The notes beneath the pieces are model-generated. The model was not told the DNA's origin and searched no databases. It saw only the letters and a program-made list of their open reading frames with translations. DNA of 64,000 bases from an uncultured marine group I thaumarchaeote (GTDB lineage: Archaea > Thermoproteota > Nitrososphaeria > Nitrososphaerales > Nitrosopumilaceae): positions 23,187 to 87,186 of the forward strand of contig CACDFH010000002.1 in the NCBI GenBank assembly GCA_902552015.1, written 5' to 3'. Of the stretch, positions 44,401-54,908 are shown piece after piece. The position numbers were made by a program, and so were the translations under genes. Every line of letters starts with the position of its first letter. Positions within the stretch are counted from its first letter, which is position 1.

Positions 44401-44829
44401 GCCCCAACCCCAGCACCAGCAGCAGAGCAAACACAACAAATAAGCCTTGAAGAAGGTGGCGGTTGTCTAATTGCAACAGCAGCATTTGGTTCTGAAATGG
44501 CACCACAAGTCCAATTCTTAAGAGAAATTAGAGATAACACAGTAATGAACACACAATCCGGTACAGCATTCATGACCGGCTTTAACCAATTCTACTACTC
44601 CTTCTCACCAGCAGTTGCTGACTTAGAAAGAGAAAACCCAGTATTCAAAGAAGCAGTTAAAGTTACACTAACTCCAATGCTAACTTCATTGACATTACTC
44701 AACTATGTTGAGGTTGACACTGAAGAAGAAATGTTAGGCTACGGTATCAGTCTAATACTACTTAACATCGGAATGTACTTTGTAGCACCAGCCGCAGCAA
44801 TTGTTGCAATTAAAAGACGCTTCTTTTAA
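41449..44829 (+). CDS. Secreted tandem-repeat protein related to the FTR1 ectodomain, CFI-box C-terminus
   Basis: 1126 aa from GTG 41449, 26 nt after a TATA-like box (ATTATATA, 41419-41426). Signal peptide ends near 'SEAEA' (about 24). Two ~473-residue repeats follow, each helical and acidic, with 'AYLDNYEFLEAPIGE' and 'DMREELRNMI' segments that align with the FTR1 ectodomain ('AYLENFEYLEPEIE', 'DMREELRTMI'). Then an Ala-Pro-Thr linker, the CFI-box-like 'GGGCLIATAAFGSEMAPQVQ' segment, and a final membrane helix with basic tail. Likely surface-anchored. An iron-binding role alongside FTR1 is inferred. Confidence 0.88.
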   Translation: MNKLILLAPLMALLLVPMASEAEAALGDEWAAIKKTLGNAYKAETTEESLKLLADARGKYMSEFAAAARTHDPATHEVILECYDKAKQNYQDGDNKQAKLWIQCQEKSIYTLGMVMMEVAVANDNAKDYIKWADIVKTKFKVEAKDPASLALLTAIENDKSKLGVYSEVFRENMLDIFELKTVEELEEALIKYNEDDTYGAKKYAYEGLYYYRTLDPYVVDSIGQGEADKLYALMEKAMAISDSANDGVSIADLKVQMKDTKKEVEKIVMEHNGIDGTPEALALAGIADRLHLVKVEYVDAIDGTGAIINDMEYAETVAFAHGAVEIADENADVLKALGASDFDKLQSQLSSIASDVDNFVKISTVLKQADEATTTVKNLQANAGEGGANLGGYFDTIDRLLITAQAAYANGDAELAHELVGTAYLDNYEFLEAPIGEYNNFLMKEIENDMREELRNMIESGSSEALIQATIQKITNDLDTAEELVSSGSPAAEEVVKLGEQWAKVKKTLGNAYKAETTDESLRLLADAEAIYNKHFASAAQMHDRATHNVIMECYDKAEQNYKDGDNKQAKLWIQCQEKSIYTLGMVMMEDSVSKNNSAAYIDWVDIVKTKFKVADKDPATLALLTAIENDPSKLKLYSGVVRDNMLDIFELKTVEELEEALIKYNEDDTYGAKKYAYEGLYYYRTLDPYVVDSIGQGKANQLYGLMEKAMAISDSANDGVSIADLKVQMKDTKKEVEKIVMEHNGIDGTPEALALAGIADRLHLVKVEYVDAIDGTGAIINDMEYAETVAFAHGAVEIADENADVLSALGASNFSTLQSQLSSIASDVDNRKAISTVLKQADEATLTVKNLQANAGEGGANLGGYFDTINRLLITAQAAYANGDADLAHELVGTAYLDNYEFLEAPIGEVDNKLMKTIEDDMRENLRNMITSGSSYNDVESHILMINNDLKTAQAAIASGPAPKAAAAAPAPTPAPTPAPTPAPTPAPAAEQTQQISLEEGGGCLIATAAFGSEMAPQVQFLREIRDNTVMNTQSGTAFMTGFNQFYYSFSPAVADLERENPVFKEAVKVTLTPMLTSLTLLNYVEVDTEEEMLGYGISLILLNIGMYFVAPAAAIVAIKRRFF
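41524..44361 (+). repeat. Tandem duplication with a 1419-nt period
   Basis: The copy from 41524 recurs at 42943, always at a distance of 1419 bases (473 codons). One block is identical over about 143 bases (41984-42126 against 43403-43545), and another over about 260 bases with a single synonymous change at its edge (from about 42171 and 43590). Flanking parts of the same repeats differ at many amino acids. Such a mosaic suggests recent exchange between the copies. Confidence 0.9.
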
Positions 44830-44915
44830 ACGCTAATTTCAAAATAATATTTGTAACGACAAAGTAAAACATCAAAGTTGTTTGTACAACATTGTTTCAA
44901 TTCTAAATAATTGCA

Positions 44916-44947
44916 TATGGCAACGGCGGGGCAATGCCGTCACCATA
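44916..44947 (+). other. Symmetric hairpin downstream of the tandem-repeat gene
   Basis: TATGG (44916-44920) pairs with CCATA (44943-44947), a symmetric CA/CA internal loop follows, and ACGGC (44923-44927) pairs with GCCGT (44936-44940) around an 8-nt loop. It is about 87 nt after the stop of the secreted protein, in a 213-nt gap. It may be a terminator or processing signal or part of a small RNA; a T-run does not follow, which argues against a simple terminator. Confidence 0.4.
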
Positions 44948-45042
44948 CGATCAGGGTCGCATTCTACACAACGACATAATCAATATGTTTCAAGAATTAA
45001 TATAGCACACCAGATTTTTTAATTATCAAATCAATATAGATC

Positions 45043-45267
45043 ATGGATTTATGTGACTTTGATGCAATATTACTTCCTTCTATGTATGCCATAAAGAACA
45101 AAATTATTGGAACTCCTTGTTATGAAGATCCTTCCTGTATTGGATATACGATCGTGGTATCACTTGGCCTGGCATATGCGATATATCGAGTTCTTACAAG
45201 AAATATGAGTAAAAAAGGGAGACGGGAGGCACTTTACAAGTTCTTTTTCAGAGACGCCAAAAATTAA
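45043..45267 (+). CDS. Small single-pass membrane protein, 74 aa
   Basis: The N-terminal 30 residues contain three Cys (MDLCDFDA, 'GTPCYEDPSCIG'). One membrane helix (about 37-51, 'YTIVVSLGLAYAIYRVL') and a basic tail follow. Start ATG 45043 is about 27 nt after a TATA-like box (TTTTTTAAT, about 45015). The cysteines may lie outside and form a disulfide. No family recognised. It precedes two small soluble genes. Confidence 0.68.
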   Translation: MDLCDFDAILLPSMYAIKNKIIGTPCYEDPSCIGYTIVVSLGLAYAIYRVLTRNMSKKGRREALYKFFFRDAKN

Positions 45268-45291
45268 ATACATATGAGTTAGACGTCAATT

Positions 45292-45663
45292 ATGCCTGAA
45301 TTTATCGAGGAAGAGACTGGAAGAAGACTATATCATGAAAATGAAACAACCTTAGATATTGAAAAGGAAATAGCCAAAAAATTTGCTCCAAAAAAGGGTG
45401 AAGTATCATCCAGTTACATGCATCGAGATATGGATGAAGAAGAGCCATATGATGTAGATAGAGCAATTGATGCTGACGGCAATCCCGTTTTACAAGAGAA
45501 AGCAAAATTAACTCTTTATGATGTAGAATACAAACTATCTGGAATGAATGTCGTTCCAGTTGATAAAAACACAGGTAAGGTATTAGACGAAAAACAAATT
45601 GAAACTTTACAAAAACAATTACTCAAAAACTGGCGATTTGAGGATGAGGATGAAGATGAGTAG
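45292..45663 (+). CDS. Hypothetical acidic protein, 123 aa
   Basis: Soluble, rich in Glu/Asp and Lys, ending in an acidic tail (RFEDEDEDE). Mid region 'DRAIDADGNPVLQEKAKLTLYDVEYKLSGMNVVPVDKNTGKVL' has alternating strand pattern. No family recognised. TATA-like TTAAATAC at about 45264. The next small gene (45656) overlaps its end by eight bases. Confidence 0.68.
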   Translation: MPEFIEEETGRRLYHENETTLDIEKEIAKKFAPKKGEVSSSYMHRDMDEEEPYDVDRAIDADGNPVLQEKAKLTLYDVEYKLSGMNVVPVDKNTGKVLDEKQIETLQKQLLKNWRFEDEDEDE

Positions 45664-45772
45664 CGTTTGTGAAGACTTGGAAGCAATTCAACAACAAATG
45701 TTGGCAAATGTTATTGCTAAAATGAGAAAAGAAGCAAAAGGCAAAAAAGAAAAACCAATCGCTGTTCAGTAA
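45656..45772 (+). CDS. Small basic-tailed protein, 38 aa
   Basis: ATG 45656 overlaps the end of the preceding gene in another frame (ATGAGTAG), which indicates translational coupling. The 38 residues are a helix (CEDLEAIQQQMLANVIAKMRKEA) followed by a lysine-rich end (KGKKEKPIAVQ). The opposite charges of this protein and the acidic tail of its overlapping neighbour suggest that they bind each other (inference). Confidence 0.6.
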   Translation: MSSVCEDLEAIQQQMLANVIAKMRKEAKGKKEKPIAVQ

Positions 45773-45810
45773 TACTTTACTTTTTATTAGAGAAACGATC
45801 TGTTCAATTT

Positions 45811-45886
45811 AGTGGGGGGCAACTCTGCTTAAAATCCAATACGCGTTAACTCCTGCGTAAACGGCAGATGCCATTCTGTCCTCACT
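45811..45886 (+). ncRNA. Candidate cloverleaf-shaped small RNA, about 76 nt
   Basis: The ends pair: AGTGGGGG (45811-45818) with TCCTCACT (45879-45886), eight pairs with two G-U. Inside are three hairpins: GCA-ACTC-TGC, TACGC-10 nt-GCGTA (45840-45859) and GGCA-GA-TGCC. A TATA-like box (TTTTTATTAG, 45781-45790) is 26 nt before the first base of the closing stem, exactly where transcription should begin. It is G+C rich for this genome. It is tRNA-sized but has no T-loop motif, no D-arm and no CCA, so it is not read as a tRNA. Confidence 0.5.
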
Positions 45887-45922
45887 ATCATAATTATTAT
45901 ACTCAAAAATACTATGTATGTC

Positions 45923-46324
45923 ATGAGCGATTCAGTTTATGATCCAAGATGTAAAGAAATTCAACATCATGACGGTGTTAGATTTGCAGCAATCATCAAT
46001 CATGCTGGTGAAAAAATTGCCGGTGGTTTTACAGAAGGTGTTAATCCATACGAAGGTGATGAAACAAAACTACATGACTTTTACAAATTTGCACTAAATG
46101 TTTCATTACGAACTGATGAATTGAACAATTCTCTTGGAGCGTTAAATTACATTGCATCAAGACGTGACAAAGTAATTCTAATCAGCTTTCCTTTTCCTGT
46201 CACAACAAACATACTTTTGATATCTGCCGAACCAGGTTTGGATATTGAAAAACTTGCACAAAATGTGGTGAAAATATTCTCTGATGATTCATCAGGATTT
46301 ACAAAAACACTTGCTGATGACTAA
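45923..46324 (+). CDS. Hypothetical protein, DUF6659-like
   Basis: 133 aa from ATG 45923 (MSDSVYD), about 26 nt after a TATA-like region (ATAATTATTATA, about 45890-45901); ATG 45914 is in frame but too close. The region 'DGVRFAAIINHAGEKIAGGFTEGVNP' matches the paralog at 18521-18901. The C-terminal half has 'VILISFPFPVTTNILLISAEPGLDIEKLAQNVVKIF', a roadblock-like strand-helix pattern. Role unknown. It converges on the nitroreductase gene with a 4-nt overlap. Confidence 0.72.
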   Translation: MSDSVYDPRCKEIQHHDGVRFAAIINHAGEKIAGGFTEGVNPYEGDETKLHDFYKFALNVSLRTDELNNSLGALNYIASRRDKVILISFPFPVTTNILLISAEPGLDIEKLAQNVVKIFSDDSSGFTKTLADD

Positions 46325-46974
46325 TCTTTTTTTGTAACTACGTGGATAAGTTCTTTTAACTGTCTTCTCTGTTTTGCGGGTCTTTTCTTGATAGGATATC
46401 CTATACATAGCATAGATGTAGGTCTGAGGTCTGTTCCGATAATCTCTTTTACTTTTTCCTCATCAAACATGCCTATCCATATACTGCTCAATCCAAGTGC
46501 CGATGCAGCTAATTGAGAATATGATGCTGCAAGTGTGGCATCCTGAATTGAAAACTTCATTATGACTTTTGGAGGAAAGTCAAGTTTCACCCTAGATGGG
46601 TTCATGCAGAATACTAGAACTAATGGTGTATTGACATAGGGCTGTTTGTTTGCTGCTTTGACTAGCTCTTCTTTCGTCTCTTTATCGTTAATGTAAAAAA
46701 TCTCAAATCCTTGAAAATTACCAGCCGTTGGTGCCGAATCTGCTGCTGCTAGAACTTTATCAATTTTCCATCTTTCCACAGGATTTGTAGAAAATTTTCT
46801 AGTTGATCTTCGGGTTGCCATGACCTTGAAAATATCGGTATTCAGTTTTTTCTCTGTTTTTTTATTTAGAATGTTTGTCATTAATCCTAGTCTGAGAGAT
46901 ATGTCTTGATCTTCTTCTTCCTTTGGCTCAAACCCTTTTGGCCATGTTCGCTTAGGATCTATTTTTTTATCCAT
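46321..46974 (-). CDS. Nitroreductase-family FMN oxidoreductase
   Basis: 217 aa. The family features are 'MATRRSTRKFSTNPVERWKIDKVLAAADSAPTAGNFQGFEIFYI' (FMN phosphate and ring contacts in R-S-x-R and PTAGN) and a C-terminal 'LGLSSIWIGMFDEEKVKEII...MLCIGYP' region. A 50-residue extension precedes the domain. These dimers use NAD(P)H and FMN to reduce quinones, nitro compounds or to act in cofactor synthesis. Substrate unknown. Confidence 0.9.
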   Translation of the reverse strand: MDKKIDPKRTWPKGFEPKEEEDQDISLRLGLMTNILNKKTEKKLNTDIFKVMATRRSTRKFSTNPVERWKIDKVLAAADSAPTAGNFQGFEIFYINDKETKEELVKAANKQPYVNTPLVLVFCMNPSRVKLDFPPKVIMKFSIQDATLAASYSQLAASALGLSSIWIGMFDEEKVKEIIGTDLRPTSMLCIGYPIKKRPAKQRRQLKELIHVVTKKD

Positions 46975-47008
46975 AATTCTTCTTTAATCATCGAGATAAA
47001 AAATTTCC

Positions 47009-48322
47009 CTATCTCTTTAAATCTGATACGTAGCTTTCAGTAGCCTTTCTCATCTCTTTCACATCTGCTATTGAGTGTGCATCTGAAAATGCCCCTAATT
47101 TTCCGGGCAAAAAGAATATGCCATTTTTTGCAATCATCTCAAAATGATAATTGAACAATTTTGTGGAATCACATTTTGCAGCATCTGCGGCATTATTGAT
47201 CTCGGTCATTCCATTTCTTGGGAAATGTGTCATAAACAATGAACCTTTTCCTGTAACTATCACTTCATCTGAAAATACTTTTCTTAACATCTTTGTTGTT
47301 TGATTTCCTAATCCATCTAATTTTTTGTAAAGTGTATTTTTTTTATCATTTAAAATTTTAAGTGTCGTTTCTCCTGCCTTCATTGACAATGGATTTGCAG
47401 AAAATGTGCCGCCTCCAATGTATGTTCTACTTTTTTTCGAATTAATTGATGTGTTTGCATGTTGCATGATTTCCTCTTTTCCACAAATCACTCCAATTGG
47501 AAATCCACCTCCAACAATTTTTCCTAATGTGACAATGTCCGGATCAAGTTTCATTTTTGGATAAATACATCCATACCTGAATCTAAATCCTGTAACAATT
47601 TCATCTAACATGAATAATGAATTATTCTTCTTTACAATTTCTTGAATGCCTTTCAAATATTCTTGGGTTGCAGGAATTGCTCCTCCTCCGCCTAAAACTG
47701 GTTCAATTAGAACCCCTGCCAAATCTTTCTTCACTGAATTCAAAATTCTTAATGATTCCTTCAAGTTGTTAAGCGGTAATGAAACGATGTGTTCTTCATC
47801 TGTTAATCCTTGACTCTCTGAAACATTAAACGGCCAATTTACTGTCTTCAGTAAATCAGTTGTATATCCATGCCAACCTCCATCAATTTTTGCAATAATT
47901 TTCTTACCTGTTACGGCACGAGCTAATCTCACTGAATACATTGTAGCCTCAGTACCTGTTGATGCATAGCGAATTTTTTCTGCTACTGGAACTGCTTTTG
48001 AGATTTTCTCAGAAAGTGCAACTGCATTTTCATTTGATGTTCCATGCATCCACCCTTTTTTCAATTGTTCTTCAGCTTTTTTCTGAACTTGCTTTTGGGC
48101 ATGTCCTAAAATCAAACTCCAATGGCCCATCCAGTAATCTACATATTTGTTAGAATCGACATCTTTGAGAAATTTACCTTCTGCTGATTTTGTGACAAAT
48201 GGATATGGCTCAAAAAATCTTATGTTATGATGGACGCCATTGATGTGAACCTTTTTTGCTTTAGCAAATAGTTTGGATGATTTTTTAGTTTTTTTCTTAT
48301 AGATTTCTTGTATATTGGGCAT
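47009..48322 (-). CDS. Class III aminotransferase, glutamate-1-semialdehyde aminomutase-like
   Basis: 437 aa with PLP-fold type I. 'YVDYWMGHWSLILGHAQKQV', 'YASTGTEATMYSVRLARAVTGKKIIAKIDGGWHG', the Asp loop 'LFMLDEIVTGFRFRYG' and the Lys in 'VTLGKIVGGGFPIGVICG' match the HemL branch. HemL would make 5-aminolevulinate for heme, siroheme and cobalamin. Because related 'aspartate aminotransferase family' proteins with other substrates share this branch, HemL itself is not certain. It is transcribed away from the rRNA operon. Confidence 0.88.
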   Translation of the reverse strand: MPNIQEIYKKKTKKSSKLFAKAKKVHINGVHHNIRFFEPYPFVTKSAEGKFLKDVDSNKYVDYWMGHWSLILGHAQKQVQKKAEEQLKKGWMHGTSNENAVALSEKISKAVPVAEKIRYASTGTEATMYSVRLARAVTGKKIIAKIDGGWHGYTTDLLKTVNWPFNVSESQGLTDEEHIVSLPLNNLKESLRILNSVKKDLAGVLIEPVLGGGGAIPATQEYLKGIQEIVKKNNSLFMLDEIVTGFRFRYGCIYPKMKLDPDIVTLGKIVGGGFPIGVICGKEEIMQHANTSINSKKSRTYIGGGTFSANPLSMKAGETTLKILNDKKNTLYKKLDGLGNQTTKMLRKVFSDEVIVTGKGSLFMTHFPRNGMTEINNAADAAKCDSTKLFNYHFEMIAKNGIFFLPGKLGAFSDAHSIADVKEMRKATESYVSDLKR

Positions 48323-48397
48323 GTCCTACCTACTTTCTTCTGTCTCGTTATAATACTGATCGCCAAAAACCATGATTTTGGAATGTATTTTGAATGG

Positions 48398-48405
48398 TTT
48401 ATAAT
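48398..48405 (+). promoter_or_regulatory. TATA box of the rRNA operon
   Basis: TTTATAAT in a G+C-neutral stretch. The expected start 24-26 nt downstream is about 48427, the first base of the leader stem described below. It is the strongest TATA match in the 305-nt gap between the aminotransferase and 16S. Confidence 0.65.
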
Positions 48406-48426
48406 GCCTTCAGAAACTCAAATTTT

Positions 48427-48511
48427 CGCATACGTAACGCTTTGGCGGCGCCTTTGATGAAGTATGGCAAAATGCCATTTTGTGATTTAGAGGCCTCCAG
48501 TTACGCATACA
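48427..48511 (+). ncRNA. Structured leader RNA, H/ACA-like
   Basis: ATACGTAAC (48430-48438) pairs with GTTACGCAT (48500-48508) over nine positions with one mismatch, and the stem is followed at once by ACA (48509-48511). The apex is a perfect hairpin ATGGCA-AAA-TGCCAT (48464-48478). Below it TGATGA (48455-48460) faces GTGA (48482-48485), a pairing that could make a kink-turn for L7Ae. A large internal loop lies between. These are the parts of an archaeal H/ACA guide RNA, but the guide target was not identified and it could simply be a leader element. Confidence 0.4.
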
Positions 48512-48543
48512 AAATGAGGATCTGATCAAAAGATCAAATCTGA

Positions 48544-48575
48544 GATGTGAAGATTATGTGCATTCCGTTAATTCC
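48544..48575 (+). other. 5' half of the 16S rRNA processing stem
   Basis: AAGATTATGTGC (48550-48561) is exactly complementary to GCACATAATCTT (50116-50127), and TCCGTTAATTC (48564-48574) pairs with GAATTACGGA (50105-50114) with one bulged T. The two bases between the helices on one side and one on the other make the bulge-helix arrangement cut by the archaeal splicing endonuclease. The stem encloses the whole 16S. Confidence 0.8.
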
Positions 48576-48627
48576 AATAATAGAAATTAGTTGTGCAAAA
48601 ATGTACTTTGAAAATAAAATAATATAG

Positions 48628-50100
<1,473 letters not shown>

Positions 50101-50104
50101 GAAA

Positions 50105-50230
50105 GAATTACGGAAGCACATAATCTTTGCATCACCATCGATGCATTACATCATGAAAATGATGTAAGAAGGATGTAGCCGACTACCGCACTAGTTCGGC
50201 AATGATCGTCATGCATGTGTCTTGTGTAAA
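50105..50230 (+). other. 16S-23S spacer without tRNA
   Basis: The spacer holds the 3' half of the 16S stem (50105-50133), a perfect hairpin TTACATCAT-GAAA-ATGATGTAA (50146-50167), a second hairpin around GCCGACTA/TAGTTCGGC, and the 5' half of the 23S processing stem (CATGCATGTGTCTT, 50210-50223, complementary to 53262-53275). No tRNA-Ala, present in many archaeal spacers, is found. Confidence 0.85.
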
Positions 50231-53254
<3,024 letters not shown>

Positions 53255-53295
53255 ACATAGAAAGACACATGCATGGCGTTTCATTTTTTGATTCA

Positions 53296-53311
53296 CCTAG
53301 TGTAAACTAGG
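53296..53311 (+). terminator. Hairpin after the 23S, possible rrn terminator
   Basis: CCTAGT-GTAA-ACTAGG forms a six-pair stem with a GNRA-type loop 41 nt after the 23S end, followed by CATTTCAATTTTC, which is T-rich but interrupted. It lies within an otherwise empty A+T-rich spacer between rrl and the convergent cold-shock gene. Confidence 0.45.
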
Positions 53312-53429
53312 CATTTCAATTTTCAAAAAAATTACACAAGATACAATTTGTTTTAGAAAATAAAAATAAAAAAAATTAGTAGTTACTCGATAATAGATTG
53401 TTAAGAAAATTAATTTAAAATTATTCGTC

Positions 53430-53624
53430 TTAGTCTACTTTTTTCACTGATTTTGCGGCTGGGCCTTTTTCTGATTCGCCAATTTCGAACTCAACTTTAT
53501 CGCCGTCTCTAATTTGACCTTGAACTTCTGTCTTGTGGACAAACAAGTCTTTGTCTTCATTTTCGCGTTCGATAAAACCGAAGCCTTTTGTTTGGTTAAA
53601 CCATTTTACGGTTCCTGTTTCCAT
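53430..53624 (-). CDS. Cold-shock protein, CspA family
   Basis: 64 aa, one cold-shock domain. 'GTVKWFNQTKGFGFIE' carries RNP1 (KGFGFI) and 'DLFVHK' RNP2. It binds single-stranded RNA as a chaperone. Cold-shock proteins are rare in archaea other than Nitrososphaeria and some marine groups and were probably gained from bacteria. A TATA-like box (ATATAAAT on the minus strand, 53650-53657) gives a leaderless start. Three palindromic sites lie just upstream. Confidence 0.96.
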   Translation of the reverse strand: METGTVKWFNQTKGFGFIERENEDKDLFVHKTEVQGQIRDGDKVEFEIGESEKGPAAKSVKKVD

Positions 53625-53670
53625 CTTGACAATTGATAATACTATGTCTATTTATATCTGGTTTTTTCCA

Positions 53671-53747
53671 TTAGGTTAGACTAATAATAATTACAATAAA
53701 TTAGGTAAAACTAACAAATTATTTTAAAAAAACTTAGGAAAACCTAA
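53671..53747. promoter_or_regulatory. Three TTAG-N6-CTAA palindromes upstream of csp
   Basis: TTAGGTTAGACTAA (53671-53684), TTAGGTAAAACTAA (53701-53714) and TTAGGAAAACCTAA (53734-53747). All are TTAG, six bases, CTAA, at start-to-start distances of 30 and 33 nt, close to three helical turns. They lie between the divergent csp promoter and that of the small frame at 53788, on one face of the DNA, as expected for cooperative binding of a dimeric regulator. Confidence 0.65.
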
Positions 53748-53787
53748 AAAAAATACAATTTAATAATCTGAACTTGTATAATAAGTC

Positions 53788-53916
53788 ATGAAAATAGAAA
53801 ATAGAAAAAAACAATCTTCATTGAAAAGATTTTGGAATACATGTGAGAAGTTTGTTACAACATCATTTTATCTCACTGGTTTAGTTATCAACAAATCTAC
53901 TTATCGTAGTTTTTGA
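53788..53916 (+). CDS. Small basic protein, 42 aa
   Basis: ATG 53788 follows a TATA-like TTTAATAATC (53759-53768) by about 22 nt. The protein is basic at the start (MKIENRKKQ), with 'SLKRFWNTCEKFVTTSFYLTGLVINKSTYR', possibly an amphipathic helix plus a short membrane-associated part. No family recognised. It shares the csp upstream region with its TTAG sites. Confidence 0.5.
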   Translation: MKIENRKKQSSLKRFWNTCEKFVTTSFYLTGLVINKSTYRSF

Positions 53917-53937
53917 TCACAGATTACTTGGAATTAA

Positions 53938-54243
53938 TTATGCATCTGGATTTTCTTTGATAAATTCTCTCAGTGCAATTTTTAGAGCAAGCGTTTCAAT
54001 TTTTTGTGATTTTTGACCTGCAAGAAAGAAATCTGTTGAATCAGAATTTACTAGTATGGAACTTGCACCGTCTTCCATCTCAATTTTTGCTGTTGTACCG
54101 TGTTCTAAAATTTCAATCATTTCCATCAAATCTTCATGTCTTAGGTACAGCGTTTTTTCTTCATCATCTGTAAATAGCCAAGTGATTCTACATCCTCTCT
54201 CTCCAGGCAAATATGGAGTTTCAATTTTAAACTCTTCAGTCAT
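53938..54243 (-). CDS. Hypothetical protein, 101 aa
   Basis: A beta-rich first half ('GCRITWLFTDDEEKTLYLRHEDLMEMIEILEHG') and a C-terminal helix ('IETLALKIALREFIKEN'). Acidic. No family is recognised. It is convergent with the small frame at 53788 and divergent from the membrane protein at 54349. Confidence 0.65.
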   Translation of the reverse strand: MTEEFKIETPYLPGERGCRITWLFTDDEEKTLYLRHEDLMEMIEILEHGTTAKIEMEDGASSILVNSDSTDFFLAGQKSQKIETLALKIALREFIKENPDA

Positions 54244-54348
54244 AATATTGATTATTCTATGGGTTGAAAAGTCTATTCAATTTCTTGTGCCTAGTCTGTT
54301 TATTCTAATCTTCGACTTTAAAATAGTCGTGAATGAAATAATATCGGA

Positions 54349-54906
54349 TTGGATATACTTCAACTAGCCGAAGAATACTATTACTATACATTTGCTATTG
54401 TTTTTGGAATTGGTCTTTTACAAGGTGCAATCCTTGCTCGAGGAATAAGACGAAAATTTCCTAAACTAAAAAAATATGCAAAAGGCGTATCGATAATACT
54501 CTTAATACTATTTTCAATAAATGCTGCTGGAAATATTTCAAAATTTGCAGAACCCTCAAAAGTTGAATTTACTGAATTTGTAATTCCTGAAACTCCTGAG
54601 ACTGCATTTCTTTTACTAATTGATGTCCTTGGATTAAATGCCGGAATTATAGCTGTTACTGGAATCTTCATTTCCATTACATTAATTCTCTTGTTTAGAT
54701 TTGCTGAACTGAATAGCATCTCTCGATATTTCATTTTTACAATAAGTGTAATTGTTTTCATTATAGCAATGTTAGGTAGATTTACTGACTATGTGCCAAG
54801 TACATTCCAAATAATATTGTATGTTATGTATCAGCTTGGCATGACACTTGGAATTTTTGCTATAATGCGTAGACGAGAAAAAGATCCTTTGGAAGATATG
54901 GGATGA
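54349..54906 (+). CDS. Membrane protein with about five helices
   Basis: 185 aa from TTG 54349, about 27 nt after TTTAAAAT (54317-54324). Hydrophobic helices near 12-32, 42-62, 84-116, 124-141 and 150-170, and a charged tail. Topology suggests an integral inner-membrane protein. No transporter motif is visible, and the family is unknown. Its stop is two bases from the convergent TFB stop. Confidence 0.68.
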   Translation: MDILQLAEEYYYYTFAIVFGIGLLQGAILARGIRRKFPKLKKYAKGVSIILLILFSINAAGNISKFAEPSKVEFTEFVIPETPETAFLLLIDVLGLNAGIIAVTGIFISITLILLFRFAELNSISRYFIFTISVIVFIIAMLGRFTDYVPSTFQIILYVMYQLGMTLGIFAIMRRREKDPLEDMG

Positions 54907-54908
54907 TT

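Noticed and set aside
45811-45886. A tRNA gene, from its 76-nt length and cloverleaf-like folding
   Set aside because: No T-loop (TTCRA), no D-arm pattern and no anticodon arm with a seven-base loop on either strand; kept as an unassigned RNA.
50105-50230. tRNA-Ala in the 16S-23S spacer
   Set aside because: The spacer only contains processing stems and two hairpins; nothing pairs as a tRNA.
53255-53429. 5S rRNA after 23S
   Set aside because: The spacer is A+T rich and only about 175 nt to the next gene, with no 5S-like sequence.
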